In this document: piece by piece, positions 17,194 through 24,664 of the stretch
Layout of the letters: every line of letters starts with the position of its first letter
How positions within the stretch are numbered: the first letter of the stretch is position 1
DNA from: Candidatus Kuenenia stuttgartensis
GTDB lineage: Bacteria; Planctomycetota; UBA11346
NCBI GenBank assembly: GCA_945876185.1
Contig: CAMCMZ010000013.1
Location: forward strand, 1-60,412
Length of the DNA: 60,412 bases
Direction: 5' to 3'
Made by a program: the position numbers and the translations under genes
The notes under the pieces: generated by a model
Database searches by the model: none
The model's input: the letters and a program-made list of their open reading frames with translations, nothing else
Told to the model about the DNA's origin: nothing

Positions 17194-18464
17194 CAGCCGG
17201 TCACCTGGGCCGCCAGCCAGGCGGCGAGATCCGAGAGGTTCTTGCGCTCGCCCAGCGTTGCGGCGTTGCCCAGGCGGGCATAGCGGGTGGCTTCGCCACG
17301 GGCCAGGTGGATCCGACGCGGCGGATCTGGGAAGTTCCAGTCCAGATCGATGAGTTCCTGGGCCAGGGCAGCGTACGTGTTGCCCAGGGGATCGCCCTCC
17401 AACGACACCGGTTTGAGGAAGGCGTTGGCCAGGGTGCAGGGCTGGCGGTCGCCAGCCTCGGCCAGGACCAGGTGGGCGAAACTGTGGGGCGCGGTGGAAC
17501 CGAGCTTGGCGCCCGGTGTGACGGTGGCGATCAGGTTGGCCAGGGCGGCGACTATCTTCCCGGCCAGCGCGCGATCCTCTTTCAGCCAGGCGCCAGGATC
17601 CTGGCGCAGATCGCAGCCGGTGAGGTTGGCCACCAGCAAGGGCACGTCGATGGCGACGTAGCCGTAGAAGATGCCGCTGGTCAGGTCGGTGGAATTGATA
17701 TGGCCGGCCCCGGTCTCGCCGGCTTCTTGGGTCAGGTCGTCGACGGCGCTGAAATAGTCGGCCTCGGCCTGGGCGCTGTGCACGGTGAAGGCGTGGGCGA
17801 CATGTACCGCCGCATCGCAGCGGGCGAGGATGTCGCCGGTGACCATGCGGCCGAAGACGGCGGCATCCAGGCCGGCGCCCACGGCCAAAGCCTGCAGGTT
17901 CTTCTTCAATTCCTTGTCGGGTTGTTTGCCGCCCACGGTGGCGGCGACGGCCTCGCCGACCTTCTTGAGATCCTTGACGGCGGGCAGGGTGCGCAGGGCC
18001 AGATCCTTGAGATAGGCCACTTCTTTGGCCCCCAGGACGGTCACCTGGCCGGTGTGCAGCGGATCCTTCTTCTTCGCCGAATCGGGTTCGGCTGGGCCGT
18101 CGTCGGTTTCTTCTTCGTCGGCTGCAGCCCGTTCCTTGGCCTTGAGCGCGCTTTCTCCCAAGGTCCGGCGGATCAGTTCGCCGACCACGGCGTCCACCGC
18201 TGCGGCCGGATGACCGGCGGCGATCAACGGTTCGGCGATCTTCTGGCGGAAGGTCTCGCGCGATCGCACGGACAATTCGCCCAAGCTGGCCAGATCGCCT
18301 GGCCCACGGTAGGTGCGCCAATGTCGCTTCAGGCACTGGCTGCTGATTCGGGTGCGCGGCGCAGGCCCGAAGGGCATCTGCTTGGCCAGGCCGGCGTCGT
18401 CGCGGTTGAGCAGGGCCGCCGGGTAGGAGGTGAGGGTATGCAATTGCAGGAAGCGGGCGGGCAT
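17193..18464 (-). CDS. cas7e: Cas7e (Cse4/CasC) Cascade backbone
   Basis: This 423-residue Cas7e protein forms the helical backbone on the crRNA spacer. Recognisable segments are FLQLHTLTSYPAALLNRDD near the start, KRISSQ-like RTRISSQCLKRHWR, GAGHINSTDLTSGIFYGYV in the middle and STAPHSFAHLVLAEAGDRQP toward the end. It is longer than the E. coli protein (about 363 aa) because of an acidic/Lys-rich insertion near residues 108-135. It lies 23 bases after the Cas11e stop. Confidence 0.96.
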   Translation of the reverse strand: MPARFLQLHTLTSYPAALLNRDDAGLAKQMPFGPAPRTRISSQCLKRHWRTYRGPGDLASLGELSVRSRETFRQKIAEPLIAAGHPAAAVDAVVGELIRRTLGESALKAKERAAADEEETDDGPAEPDSAKKKDPLHTGQVTVLGAKEVAYLKDLALRTLPAVKDLKKVGEAVAATVGGKQPDKELKKNLQALAVGAGLDAAVFGRMVTGDILARCDAAVHVAHAFTVHSAQAEADYFSAVDDLTQEAGETGAGHINSTDLTSGIFYGYVAIDVPLLVANLTGCDLRQDPGAWLKEDRALAGKIVAALANLIATVTPGAKLGSTAPHSFAHLVLAEAGDRQPCTLANAFLKPVSLEGDPLGNTYAALAQELIDLDWNFPDPPRRIHLARGEATRYARLGNAATLGERKNLSDLAAWLAAQVTG

Positions 18465-18487
18465 GGCAGGTCTTTCTTTGGCAGAGG

Positions 18488-19204
18488 TCAGGGTTTCGTG
18501 GAGGGGGACTTGGACTTTTTGAAAAAGTCACCGGCGATCTTCCGGCGTACCTGGTCGTGGCAGGGATCGTGGCCAGCGACGCTGAGCACCAGTTCGCCGA
18601 GGTCATACCACGAGCACTGCTGGCCCTTGCTGGCAAGGAATGCCACCACGGCGCGCAGTTCGGCGGCGATATGGGCGCGGTCGGCATCGAGCAGGCGCTG
18701 CAAACGGGTCTCAGCCAAACCGGCCTTGGCCAGGGCGGATCCAGCCGCTGGTTTCGTCCCATGCCTGAGACGGGCCATGCCAGCGAGGATGAGGGCCCAG
18801 GCCCAGGATGCAGAGGCGTCGATCCGGATGGATTGGCAACACTTCAGGAATACTGGTAGACGGGCGGGATCCCCGCGATTGCGGCGCAGCTCTGCGATCG
18901 GTCCGGGGCCGAGATGGCGCAGATACGCGCTGGCCTTGGCGATGGCGCTGCGGCGTTGCTGCCGCAGCGCGTCCTCGTCCGTCAGCGGTGGCACGCTCAG
19001 GAAACGGGCGGCGAAGGCGAGCGCTTGCGGCAGATCCTGGTCGGTCAACCCGGGATGCCGGGACCGGGCCAAGGCAGCGCTGGGATCCTCTGCCAGCAGT
19101 CCCAACAGGTGCGTCAGGGTCAAGCCCAGGTCGCGGATGCAGGGTTGGCCGCCAGCGCAGGCGGGGTCCGACGTGATGCGGGGGAAGCCAGGATAGGCGG
19201 TCAT
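18488..19204 (-). CDS. cse2: DUF433-Cas11e (Cse2/CasB) fusion protein
   Basis: This 238-residue protein has two parts. Residues about 4-70 match DUF433, a small antitoxin-like winged-helix domain: PRITSDPACAGGQPCIRD, then THLLGLLAEDPSAALA, then HPGLTDQDLPQALAFAARF. Residues about 92-230 are the Cse2 small subunit of Cascade: YLRHLGPGPIAELRR, SWAWALILAGMARL, LQRLLDADRAHIAAELRAVV and CHDQVRRKIAGDFF. The whole is longer than a typical Cse2 of about 160-180 residues. ATG 19202-19204 overlaps the stop codon of the preceding 82-aa gene (ATGA), which puts the DUF433 part inside the translated gene. DUF433 proteins normally act as antitoxins of PIN-like toxins. Its role in Cascade is unknown. Confidence 0.85.
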   Translation of the reverse strand: MTAYPGFPRITSDPACAGGQPCIRDLGLTLTHLLGLLAEDPSAALARSRHPGLTDQDLPQALAFAARFLSVPPLTDEDALRQQRRSAIAKASAYLRHLGPGPIAELRRNRGDPARLPVFLKCCQSIRIDASASWAWALILAGMARLRHGTKPAAGSALAKAGLAETRLQRLLDADRAHIAAELRAVVAFLASKGQQCSWYDLGELVLSVAGHDPCHDQVRRKIAGDFFKKSKSPSTKP

Positions 19205-19449
19205 GCAGGCTCCGACGGGGATGGGCGTGGTTCCATGGCTTGGCGGCGCGACCCGGTGAGCAGCAGACAGGCTTCGCCGGAGGGGGCCTCCTGCCAAGGA
19301 CCTTCCCACCAGGGCCGGGCACTCTGCTGCACGCAGATCCGGCGATCCAGGCGCTGCACCTCATCATAACCGGATTCATAACTCTCGACCAGGACGCGCA
19401 GCTCAGGGGGATACTGGGCCAGCACAGCCATGAGTTCGGCGATGGTCAT
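19201..19449 (-). CDS. Conserved-looking 82-aa protein between cas8e and cas11e
   Basis: The gene starts inside the cas8e stop codon (ATGA overlap at 19446-19449) and ends inside the cas11e start (ATGA overlap at 19201-19204), so it is a coupled member of the Cascade cistron. The sequence begins MTIAELMAVLAQYPPELRVL and continues VESYESGYDEVQRLD. This pattern (ELI--L---P-D--V-V--YE-GYD) occurs in widespread uncharacterised small proteins. A WWEG segment follows. No I-E subunit is known at this position. It may be an accessory Cascade factor or part of the TA-like content of this locus. Confidence 0.75.
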   Translation of the reverse strand: MTIAELMAVLAQYPPELRVLVESYESGYDEVQRLDRRICVQQSARPWWEGPWQEAPSGEACLLLTGSRRQAMEPRPSPSEPA

Positions 19450-21011
19450 GCGGTCACCGTCGCGGAGACAGGAGGCAGGAAGACCCCCAGGACTTTGTGG
19501 GTGCAACGATGCAGGCGGTAGTCGAGGCCATCGTTGGCCTTGGCGATGCGCTGCCAGCGTTGCCGGCCAGGGCCGAGGCGACGGATCTCGGCTTCCAAGG
19601 TCTCTGCGGCAAGCCGAGCCAGTTCCTGCCGCCAGGACTGGCAACCCGCTTCGTCGACATGCTGCCAGAGGTGGGGAAAGAAGCGGGCATCGATGGCGAG
19701 TTCGACCCGCTCCAGGGCCTGACCCACGGCACCGCGCTTCTCGCGCGTGTGCCAAAGGATCTTCAGGACCGGCCGCAGCACGCCGTCACGCAGGCAACCA
19801 GCCCAGGCCACCATGCTCTGGGCCTGAAGGCGCAGGCGTTCGTGGGCCTGGGGTTCAGCGAAATCATCCAGGACATTGGCTGGGATCGGCACCTGCCGTT
19901 CATGCCAGCCGCCGATCTTGCCTTGACCGCCCTTGACCAGGGTGCGGCCATACCAGATCGGTTCGCCGGTGGTCGGCGTCCGGCGCATCACCGGCGGAGT
20001 GGCCCAACCGTCGGACAGCACCAGTTGGGCGGTGAGAGGATAGGTGAAGCCGGTTTCAGGCAGCGTCAGGGCCTTGCCTGTCCGTTTGTCCCGGTTGCCG
20101 ACCGGGGTCCAGGGATCGCCGTAGGCATTCTGGCACAGCCATTTCTGCGCACCTTTTTCCTTGGTTTTGGCGATGACCAGCCGTTCTGCCTTGGTTCCGG
20201 TCTTGAACAGGTGCCAGGCCTCACCTTCGATGGCAATGCGTAAGCGTCGGCAGACCTCGATGGCGAAGGGATCAATGGTCTCGATCTTCAGATCGGCGGT
20301 GCCGGCCCAGGGACAGGCCCACAGCAAGGCATGGCCCTCTTGGGCGAAACCCTGGGCTTGCACGATCTCGTCCCGGTAGTTCATCAGACTGGCCGCATCT
20401 TGGCGAAACCAGGCACCCAATTCATGACTGGGGGCCACGCCGACGCCGATGCGGTTGCCGCTGGCCCCATTCATGCGGAAGCCGCCGTACTTGGACTTGC
20501 CGGAATAACTCTGCGTCGTCTGCACGGTCACCAGACCATAGATCCAGGTCAGCGGATCGGCCGGGAAGGGTTTGGCCTTGTAGTCGTGATTGCGGGCGGT
20601 GAGCACGATATCGGACTCGGCCGAAAAGGAGGCTGCCAGGTCGAAGTCCTTGAGACTGCCTTCCGGCACCGGCGGCTGCATGAAGGCCGGCTGGCTGAGA
20701 TCTTCCACCACCAGGGTCCAGGCGGCCTCACCGCCGCCGAGTTCCCGCAGGCGGTCGGTCCACCAGGCCGCATCGGCCGGCAGTTCGCGCCGCCCGACCC
20801 GATGGCCGATCAGAGCCGCCACCTGCACCAGGAAGGCATGCCAGGCGTGCGCCTGGTGCGCTTGCAGACCGGGGAAGCCGATGGTGGTCTGGGCCGGATC
20901 GCAGAGGCGGGCGAGAAGTGCGGGGAGAGTGAGACCTGTCCGGTCATCAGCGTGGTCGCTGACCACGAAGCACGGGGCGGTCAGCAGGCAGCAGGGTTCA
21001 GGGCTGGTCAT
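19446..21011 (-). CDS. cas8e: Cas8e (Cse1/CasA) large Cascade subunit
   Basis: This 521-residue Cse1 protein recognises the PAM and recruits Cas3. Family landmarks are LTLPALLARLCDPAQTTIGF and LQAHQAHAWHAFLVQVAAL at the N-terminus, the KDFDLAASF/LTARNHDYKAKPF region, TTQSYSGKSKYGGFRMNGAS, and a C-terminal four-helix bundle (ELAIDARFFPHLWQHV onward). It starts 14 bases inside the 3' end of the PIN (DUF3368) gene, so ribosomes that finish the toxin can start cas8e. It is followed by the 82-aa gene. Confidence 0.96.
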   Translation of the reverse strand: MTSPEPCCLLTAPCFVVSDHADDRTGLTLPALLARLCDPAQTTIGFPGLQAHQAHAWHAFLVQVAALIGHRVGRRELPADAAWWTDRLRELGGGEAAWTLVVEDLSQPAFMQPPVPEGSLKDFDLAASFSAESDIVLTARNHDYKAKPFPADPLTWIYGLVTVQTTQSYSGKSKYGGFRMNGASGNRIGVGVAPSHELGAWFRQDAASLMNYRDEIVQAQGFAQEGHALLWACPWAGTADLKIETIDPFAIEVCRRLRIAIEGEAWHLFKTGTKAERLVIAKTKEKGAQKWLCQNAYGDPWTPVGNRDKRTGKALTLPETGFTYPLTAQLVLSDGWATPPVMRRTPTTGEPIWYGRTLVKGGQGKIGGWHERQVPIPANVLDDFAEPQAHERLRLQAQSMVAWAGCLRDGVLRPVLKILWHTREKRGAVGQALERVELAIDARFFPHLWQHVDEAGCQSWRQELARLAAETLEAEIRRLGPGRQRWQRIAKANDGLDYRLHRCTHKVLGVFLPPVSATVTA

Positions 21012-21501
21012 GACCGGACTCCAAATGACCCAGACGGCGGAGTTCCTCGATGAGACGGTTCGAGATCCAGATGCCCTGTTGTCGCATGCGAGATATCGCC
21101 TGCGACAAGGGCATGGTGTCAGTTGGTCGGTGACGGATCAGGACGCCGATGGATCCGGTGACGAGCAGGCCATGCAGGCGCGCGATACGTCGGCCGACGG
21201 TTTCGTCGATGGCGACGGTATTGATGCCCTGGGCGAGCGCGGTGGCGATGACCGACGCCTCGCCGGGATCGAGGGTGGATGCGAGATGCGGCGGAATGGC
21301 GGTCGGCCCCTTCAGGCGGGTCAACCAGGAAGCAGCGAGGAAAGCATGTTTGCCGAAATCCTTGGTCGGGTCGGCCAGGATCTCCTGGTCGACCTCGGAG
21401 GGGACGATCACCTGCTGGTAAGCCTGCAGGATCTCCAGGTTGCCCGTGGCGGCGATCAGGGCCAGCAGCGGTCCGGTGTTGATGACGATGCGATCAGGCA
21501 T
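20998..21501 (-). CDS. DUF3368 PIN-like toxin between cas3 and cas8e
   Basis: This 167-residue protein of the DUF3368 branch of the PIN fold starts DRIVINTGPLLALIAATG, the family's NTSPL-like motif. It continues with VIVPSEVDQEIL, then STLDPGEASVIATALAQG, and the acidic pair Asp99-Glu100 in VAIDETVGRR. Its start overlaps the upstream UPF0175 gene by 8 bases and its end overlaps cas8e by 14 bases. A longer start at 21531 is possible but would lie deep inside the antitoxin gene. It is a predicted RNase toxin of a type II TA pair. Confidence 0.88.
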   Translation of the reverse strand: MPDRIVINTGPLLALIAATGNLEILQAYQQVIVPSEVDQEILADPTKDFGKHAFLAASWLTRLKGPTAIPPHLASTLDPGEASVIATALAQGINTVAIDETVGRRIARLHGLLVTGSIGVLIRHRPTDTMPLSQAISRMRQQGIWISNRLIEELRRLGHLESGHDQP

Positions 21502-21748
21502 GCTGGATGTCCGTGGCCAAGTCCTGGTCATCCAGGTCGATCATCGCCACGCCCAGGCGGCGCAGACCCAGGAGGAACTCGACTCGGCCCAGGCCGGCCA
21601 GTTCAGCGGCCTGGCCCGAGGACAGGCGGCCGGTCTCGAACAGCTTGGCGGCCATGGCCAGCCGCGCTTCGCGCTCGAACTCGGCGCGGCTCTCCTGCAG
21701 GAGGTCGGGCAGGTGTTCGGAATAGGTGACGGTGAAGGCACTGGGCAT
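21494..21748 (-). CDS. UPF0175 family antitoxin
   Basis: This 84-residue protein has the UPF0175 pattern: FEREARLAMAAKLFETGRLS, then SGQAAELAGLGRVEFLLGLR and the Asp-rich end. UPF0175 proteins are helix-turn-helix antitoxins habitually paired with DUF3368 PIN toxins, exactly as here. It starts 15 bases after the cas3 stop codon on the same strand, so it is transcribed with the cas genes and may autoregulate that part of the operon. Confidence 0.88.
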   Translation of the reverse strand: MPSAFTVTYSEHLPDLLQESRAEFEREARLAMAAKLFETGRLSSGQAAELAGLGRVEFLLGLRRLGVAMIDLDDQDLATDIQHA

Positions 21749-21763
21749 GTGGTGATCCTCCGG

Positions 21764-24466
21764 TCAGGCTTCGCCGAGATCGTCGGCGACTTCGGGCAAC
21801 TCCCGCTGCAAGCCCAAGCGATCATAGCGGAAAGTGAGGTCAGGGTAGTTGAGGCGGATGATCTGTCCATCCGGTGATGACAGTTCAGGGTCTATTTCAG
21901 GCTGCAATCCGCGCAGCCACCAGCCAGGGAGGTTCAATCCCGTGATGAGATGACCGAAAGGGCCGCCGATGGGCGGATTGAAGGAGATGCGGCGATCATC
22001 CTCGCCCAGGCGGGTGCGGATTTCCTGGGCCAGTTCACCGGACGGGAAGCGGACGTTGCCGGGGTCACTGGCCCCGATGGGGAACGGGGCTTGCCAGGAA
22101 TTGAGGCTGAGGTGGGCGAGGTTCCGTTGGGCGAACGCTTGGCCGCTGCATGATTCCCGATGCTTCTGCCACGCGGACGTATCAACGATCTGTTCCAAGG
22201 CCTGAGGATGGGTGGCCGTTTCCACCAATCGGCGGTTGTCCTGCGGGATGGTCCACCGGCCTTCACCGACCAGGCGGCGGGTGGCCTCCAGGATGGACAG
22301 ATCGCGATAGACCGTGCCCCAGCCGTGCGGGCCATACCCTTTGCCAAGCCAGGTGGCGAGCGGTTTATCCGGAATCAGGACGATGGCGCGCGGACTTTCG
22401 TAGCCAGGCGGTCGCGCCCGGGCATGGCGATGCAGCCGGCCCAGGCGCTGGAGCAGCACGTCCACCGGACAGAGATCGGTGATCAGGAGATCAGCATCCA
22501 GGTCCAACGATTGCTGCACGGTCTGGGTGGCGCAGGCGATGCGACCGCCATTGCGGTCCGCCCCTTTGCCGAAGATCCGTTCCAATTCCTGATCCAGGAA
22601 GGCGCGGTCTTCCCGGGCATAGCGGGCATGATGCGGCACTGGGCGCGGGCCGGCCGGTGTGGCCACGCACCAGAGCAGGTCAGCAGGTGCCGTGGTTTCC
22701 AGGGCCGTCTGGGTCGCCAAGCAGTCGTTGACCGTGTTGCGCAGGATCAGGACGCGGGCGCCGGCCAAAGCGGCCGCGCTGGCCTGGGTGATGATCCCAG
22801 CCGGATCATCAGCGCCGCAGGTTTCCAGTCGGACCTGCCGTTGGCCGCGGGCGGCGATGGGCCGTGACGTCCGTTCGCCACCTGCGCTCCAGGTCAGGGC
22901 CGGATACGGGGTCTGATCGGGATCGAGAGCCGCTGGCAAGGAGATGGTCTTGGGTGCACCACCTTCCCAGGCCGCCCAGAGCCGGGTAGCAGCCTCTTGG
23001 CCCAGGGTGGCCGACAGCATCAGGGCATGCCCCCCGGCCTGACGCAGGCGTTCAAGCAAGGCCACCGTGAGTCGGGTCATGTAGGCATCGGAGGCATGCA
23101 CTTCGTCGATGACCACCAGATGCCGCAAAAGGCAGGTCGAACGCAGGTGGCTGTGATTCACGGCCAACGCTGCAAGCAGGATCTGATCGATAGTACCGAC
23201 CACCAGGGTGCCGGCGAGATACCGTTTGGGTGATTCCGCCGCCCAACGGCGGGGATCGCGGGGATGGTCGGCTTGATCGGCCCAGAGCACCTCGAAGCCC
23301 GGCAGGGAACGCCCTTCGCAGCCTTCGATTTCCAGGTAGCCCGGTACCGCCAGGATGACGGCAGGGCGCTTGGACGTGGGCAATTCCAGGAAAAACCGAT
23401 CTCGGGCTGCGCGGACACGCTGGTAGATTTGTCGGGCGGCAGTGCGGGTGGGCAGGGCGAAATACAGTCCGTCCACCGCGCCGGCCTGGAAGAGTCGGGC
23501 GAAATGCCAGAGAGCAGCCTCGGTCTTGCCGGCGCCGGTCTCGTCTTCCAGCAAGGTCAGCGATGGCGCACGGGGCAGACCCAGTTCACCGATGGCGATC
23601 TGCCCGGGCCGTGGTTCGTTCGCGCTGATGCGCACGAATCCCGGGACCTGGTCCGGCCGGATCCCGGCACTGTCCAATCCCATCTCCGGGATCAGCCGGC
23701 TGGCCCGCGCCAGGGAAAATGCCCAGCGATTACCGGAATGGTCAAAGGGGAAGGCGTCGTCATGGGCGTCGGAGGCGATCCAGTCGGCCAGTTGCACCAG
23801 GCCGCAGAAGGCATGGGCGAAACTGGGCTGGGCGGGCAGTGGGATCCCGCCCGCCGTCCAGGCCTGTGGCAACCAGGATCGGGTCGCAGTCACCAGTGCT
23901 GCCACGTCATCCAGCGGCTTGCGGTGGGAATCGTCATGCCAGAGGACAGCAGGATCCAACCCCTGGTTCTGCGGCCCGGCTGGACGGCCATGATGACTCA
24001 GGGCAGCCAGCCAGAGATGCAACACCGTCTGCCTGGTGCTCGCCCAGCACGACGTTTCGGACGGAAAGAGACCCGACAGCATCCGTTGCCACCAGGGAAT
24101 ATAGTCCTTCAGGGCAAGCGTTTCCCCCACATGTCCCGCCATCGGCTGCCGTCCCAGGGCCTTGTTCTGGAAACCTCGGTTGCACTTGCCGACATCGTGC
24201 AAGCCGGCCAGCACGCCGAGGCGGGCGACCTGCACTTCGTTCAGGGTTTCGGCTTTGGGGTCGCCCAAGCGGGCGAGGCGGCGATTAAACAGGGTGGGGG
24301 CGAAGCCGTCGGATCGCAGGCCAAGCAGGGCGACGGTGCAGGCGGCCACGTCGGCGCAGTGGTCTTCCAGGGGCAGCCAGGCAATGACAGGACTGGTGCG
24401 GTCACCGAGAATCTGGTGGCGCAACTTGCCCCAGGCGCGGTTGGGGGGGATGGGCGGGGGCGGCAT
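21764..24466 (-). CDS. cas3: Cas3 HD nuclease-helicase
   Basis: This 900-residue I-E Cas3 has an HD nuclease domain with His90-Asp91 (LAGLHDVGKCNRGFQ), His158/159 (LSHHGRP) and Asp228 (LADWIASD). Its superfamily 2 helicase has the Walker A EDETGAGKT (307-315), DEVH box (VVIDEVHASDAYM), motif III (MLSATLG) and motif VI (LLQRLGRLHRHARA). It is recruited by Cas8e to the R-loop and degrades target DNA. It is the first gene of the minus-strand cas operon. The 198 bases upstream should hold the operon promoter, but no clear consensus is visible in this GC-rich stretch. Confidence 0.97.
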   Translation of the reverse strand: MPPPPIPPNRAWGKLRHQILGDRTSPVIAWLPLEDHCADVAACTVALLGLRSDGFAPTLFNRRLARLGDPKAETLNEVQVARLGVLAGLHDVGKCNRGFQNKALGRQPMAGHVGETLALKDYIPWWQRMLSGLFPSETSCWASTRQTVLHLWLAALSHHGRPAGPQNQGLDPAVLWHDDSHRKPLDDVAALVTATRSWLPQAWTAGGIPLPAQPSFAHAFCGLVQLADWIASDAHDDAFPFDHSGNRWAFSLARASRLIPEMGLDSAGIRPDQVPGFVRISANEPRPGQIAIGELGLPRAPSLTLLEDETGAGKTEAALWHFARLFQAGAVDGLYFALPTRTAARQIYQRVRAARDRFFLELPTSKRPAVILAVPGYLEIEGCEGRSLPGFEVLWADQADHPRDPRRWAAESPKRYLAGTLVVGTIDQILLAALAVNHSHLRSTCLLRHLVVIDEVHASDAYMTRLTVALLERLRQAGGHALMLSATLGQEAATRLWAAWEGGAPKTISLPAALDPDQTPYPALTWSAGGERTSRPIAARGQRQVRLETCGADDPAGIITQASAAALAGARVLILRNTVNDCLATQTALETTAPADLLWCVATPAGPRPVPHHARYAREDRAFLDQELERIFGKGADRNGGRIACATQTVQQSLDLDADLLITDLCPVDVLLQRLGRLHRHARARPPGYESPRAIVLIPDKPLATWLGKGYGPHGWGTVYRDLSILEATRRLVGEGRWTIPQDNRRLVETATHPQALEQIVDTSAWQKHRESCSGQAFAQRNLAHLSLNSWQAPFPIGASDPGNVRFPSGELAQEIRTRLGEDDRRISFNPPIGGPFGHLITGLNLPGWWLRGLQPEIDPELSSPDGQIIRLNYPDLTFRYDRLGLQRELPEVADDLGEA

Positions 24467-24664
24467 GGGATGAGGCTAGTCCGACCGCTGCGGGGGGTAC
24501 AGGCGCCACCGCTTTCGGCCAGCAAGGGCGTGGGGTCGGGTCGGGATTTCTGGCGTGGTCTGAGAGTGGCACAGCCGCGTGCCTTGCGTCGGCGGATGCA
24601 GTTGTCTGCCCGACCGGCGCATCCATGCTCCGCTCCTGCCCGCCACGACAGGGATGACAGCACC

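Noticed and set aside
16500-17200. Possible RNA toxin-antitoxin (CreTA) inside the cas operon
   Set aside because: All cas genes here overlap or are separated by 30 bases or fewer, and no intergenic space large enough for a CreTA-like RNA pair was found. The TA content is protein-type.
16429-18762. 777-codon frame that includes cas5e
   Set aside because: Only the last 254 codons are Cas5e. The upstream part is an out-of-frame shadow of cas7e and cas11e.
23264-24664. Upstream extension of the plus-strand ORF ending at 26014
   Set aside because: It lies wholly antisense to cas3, and the start at 24665 has a binding site and gives a sensible membrane protein.
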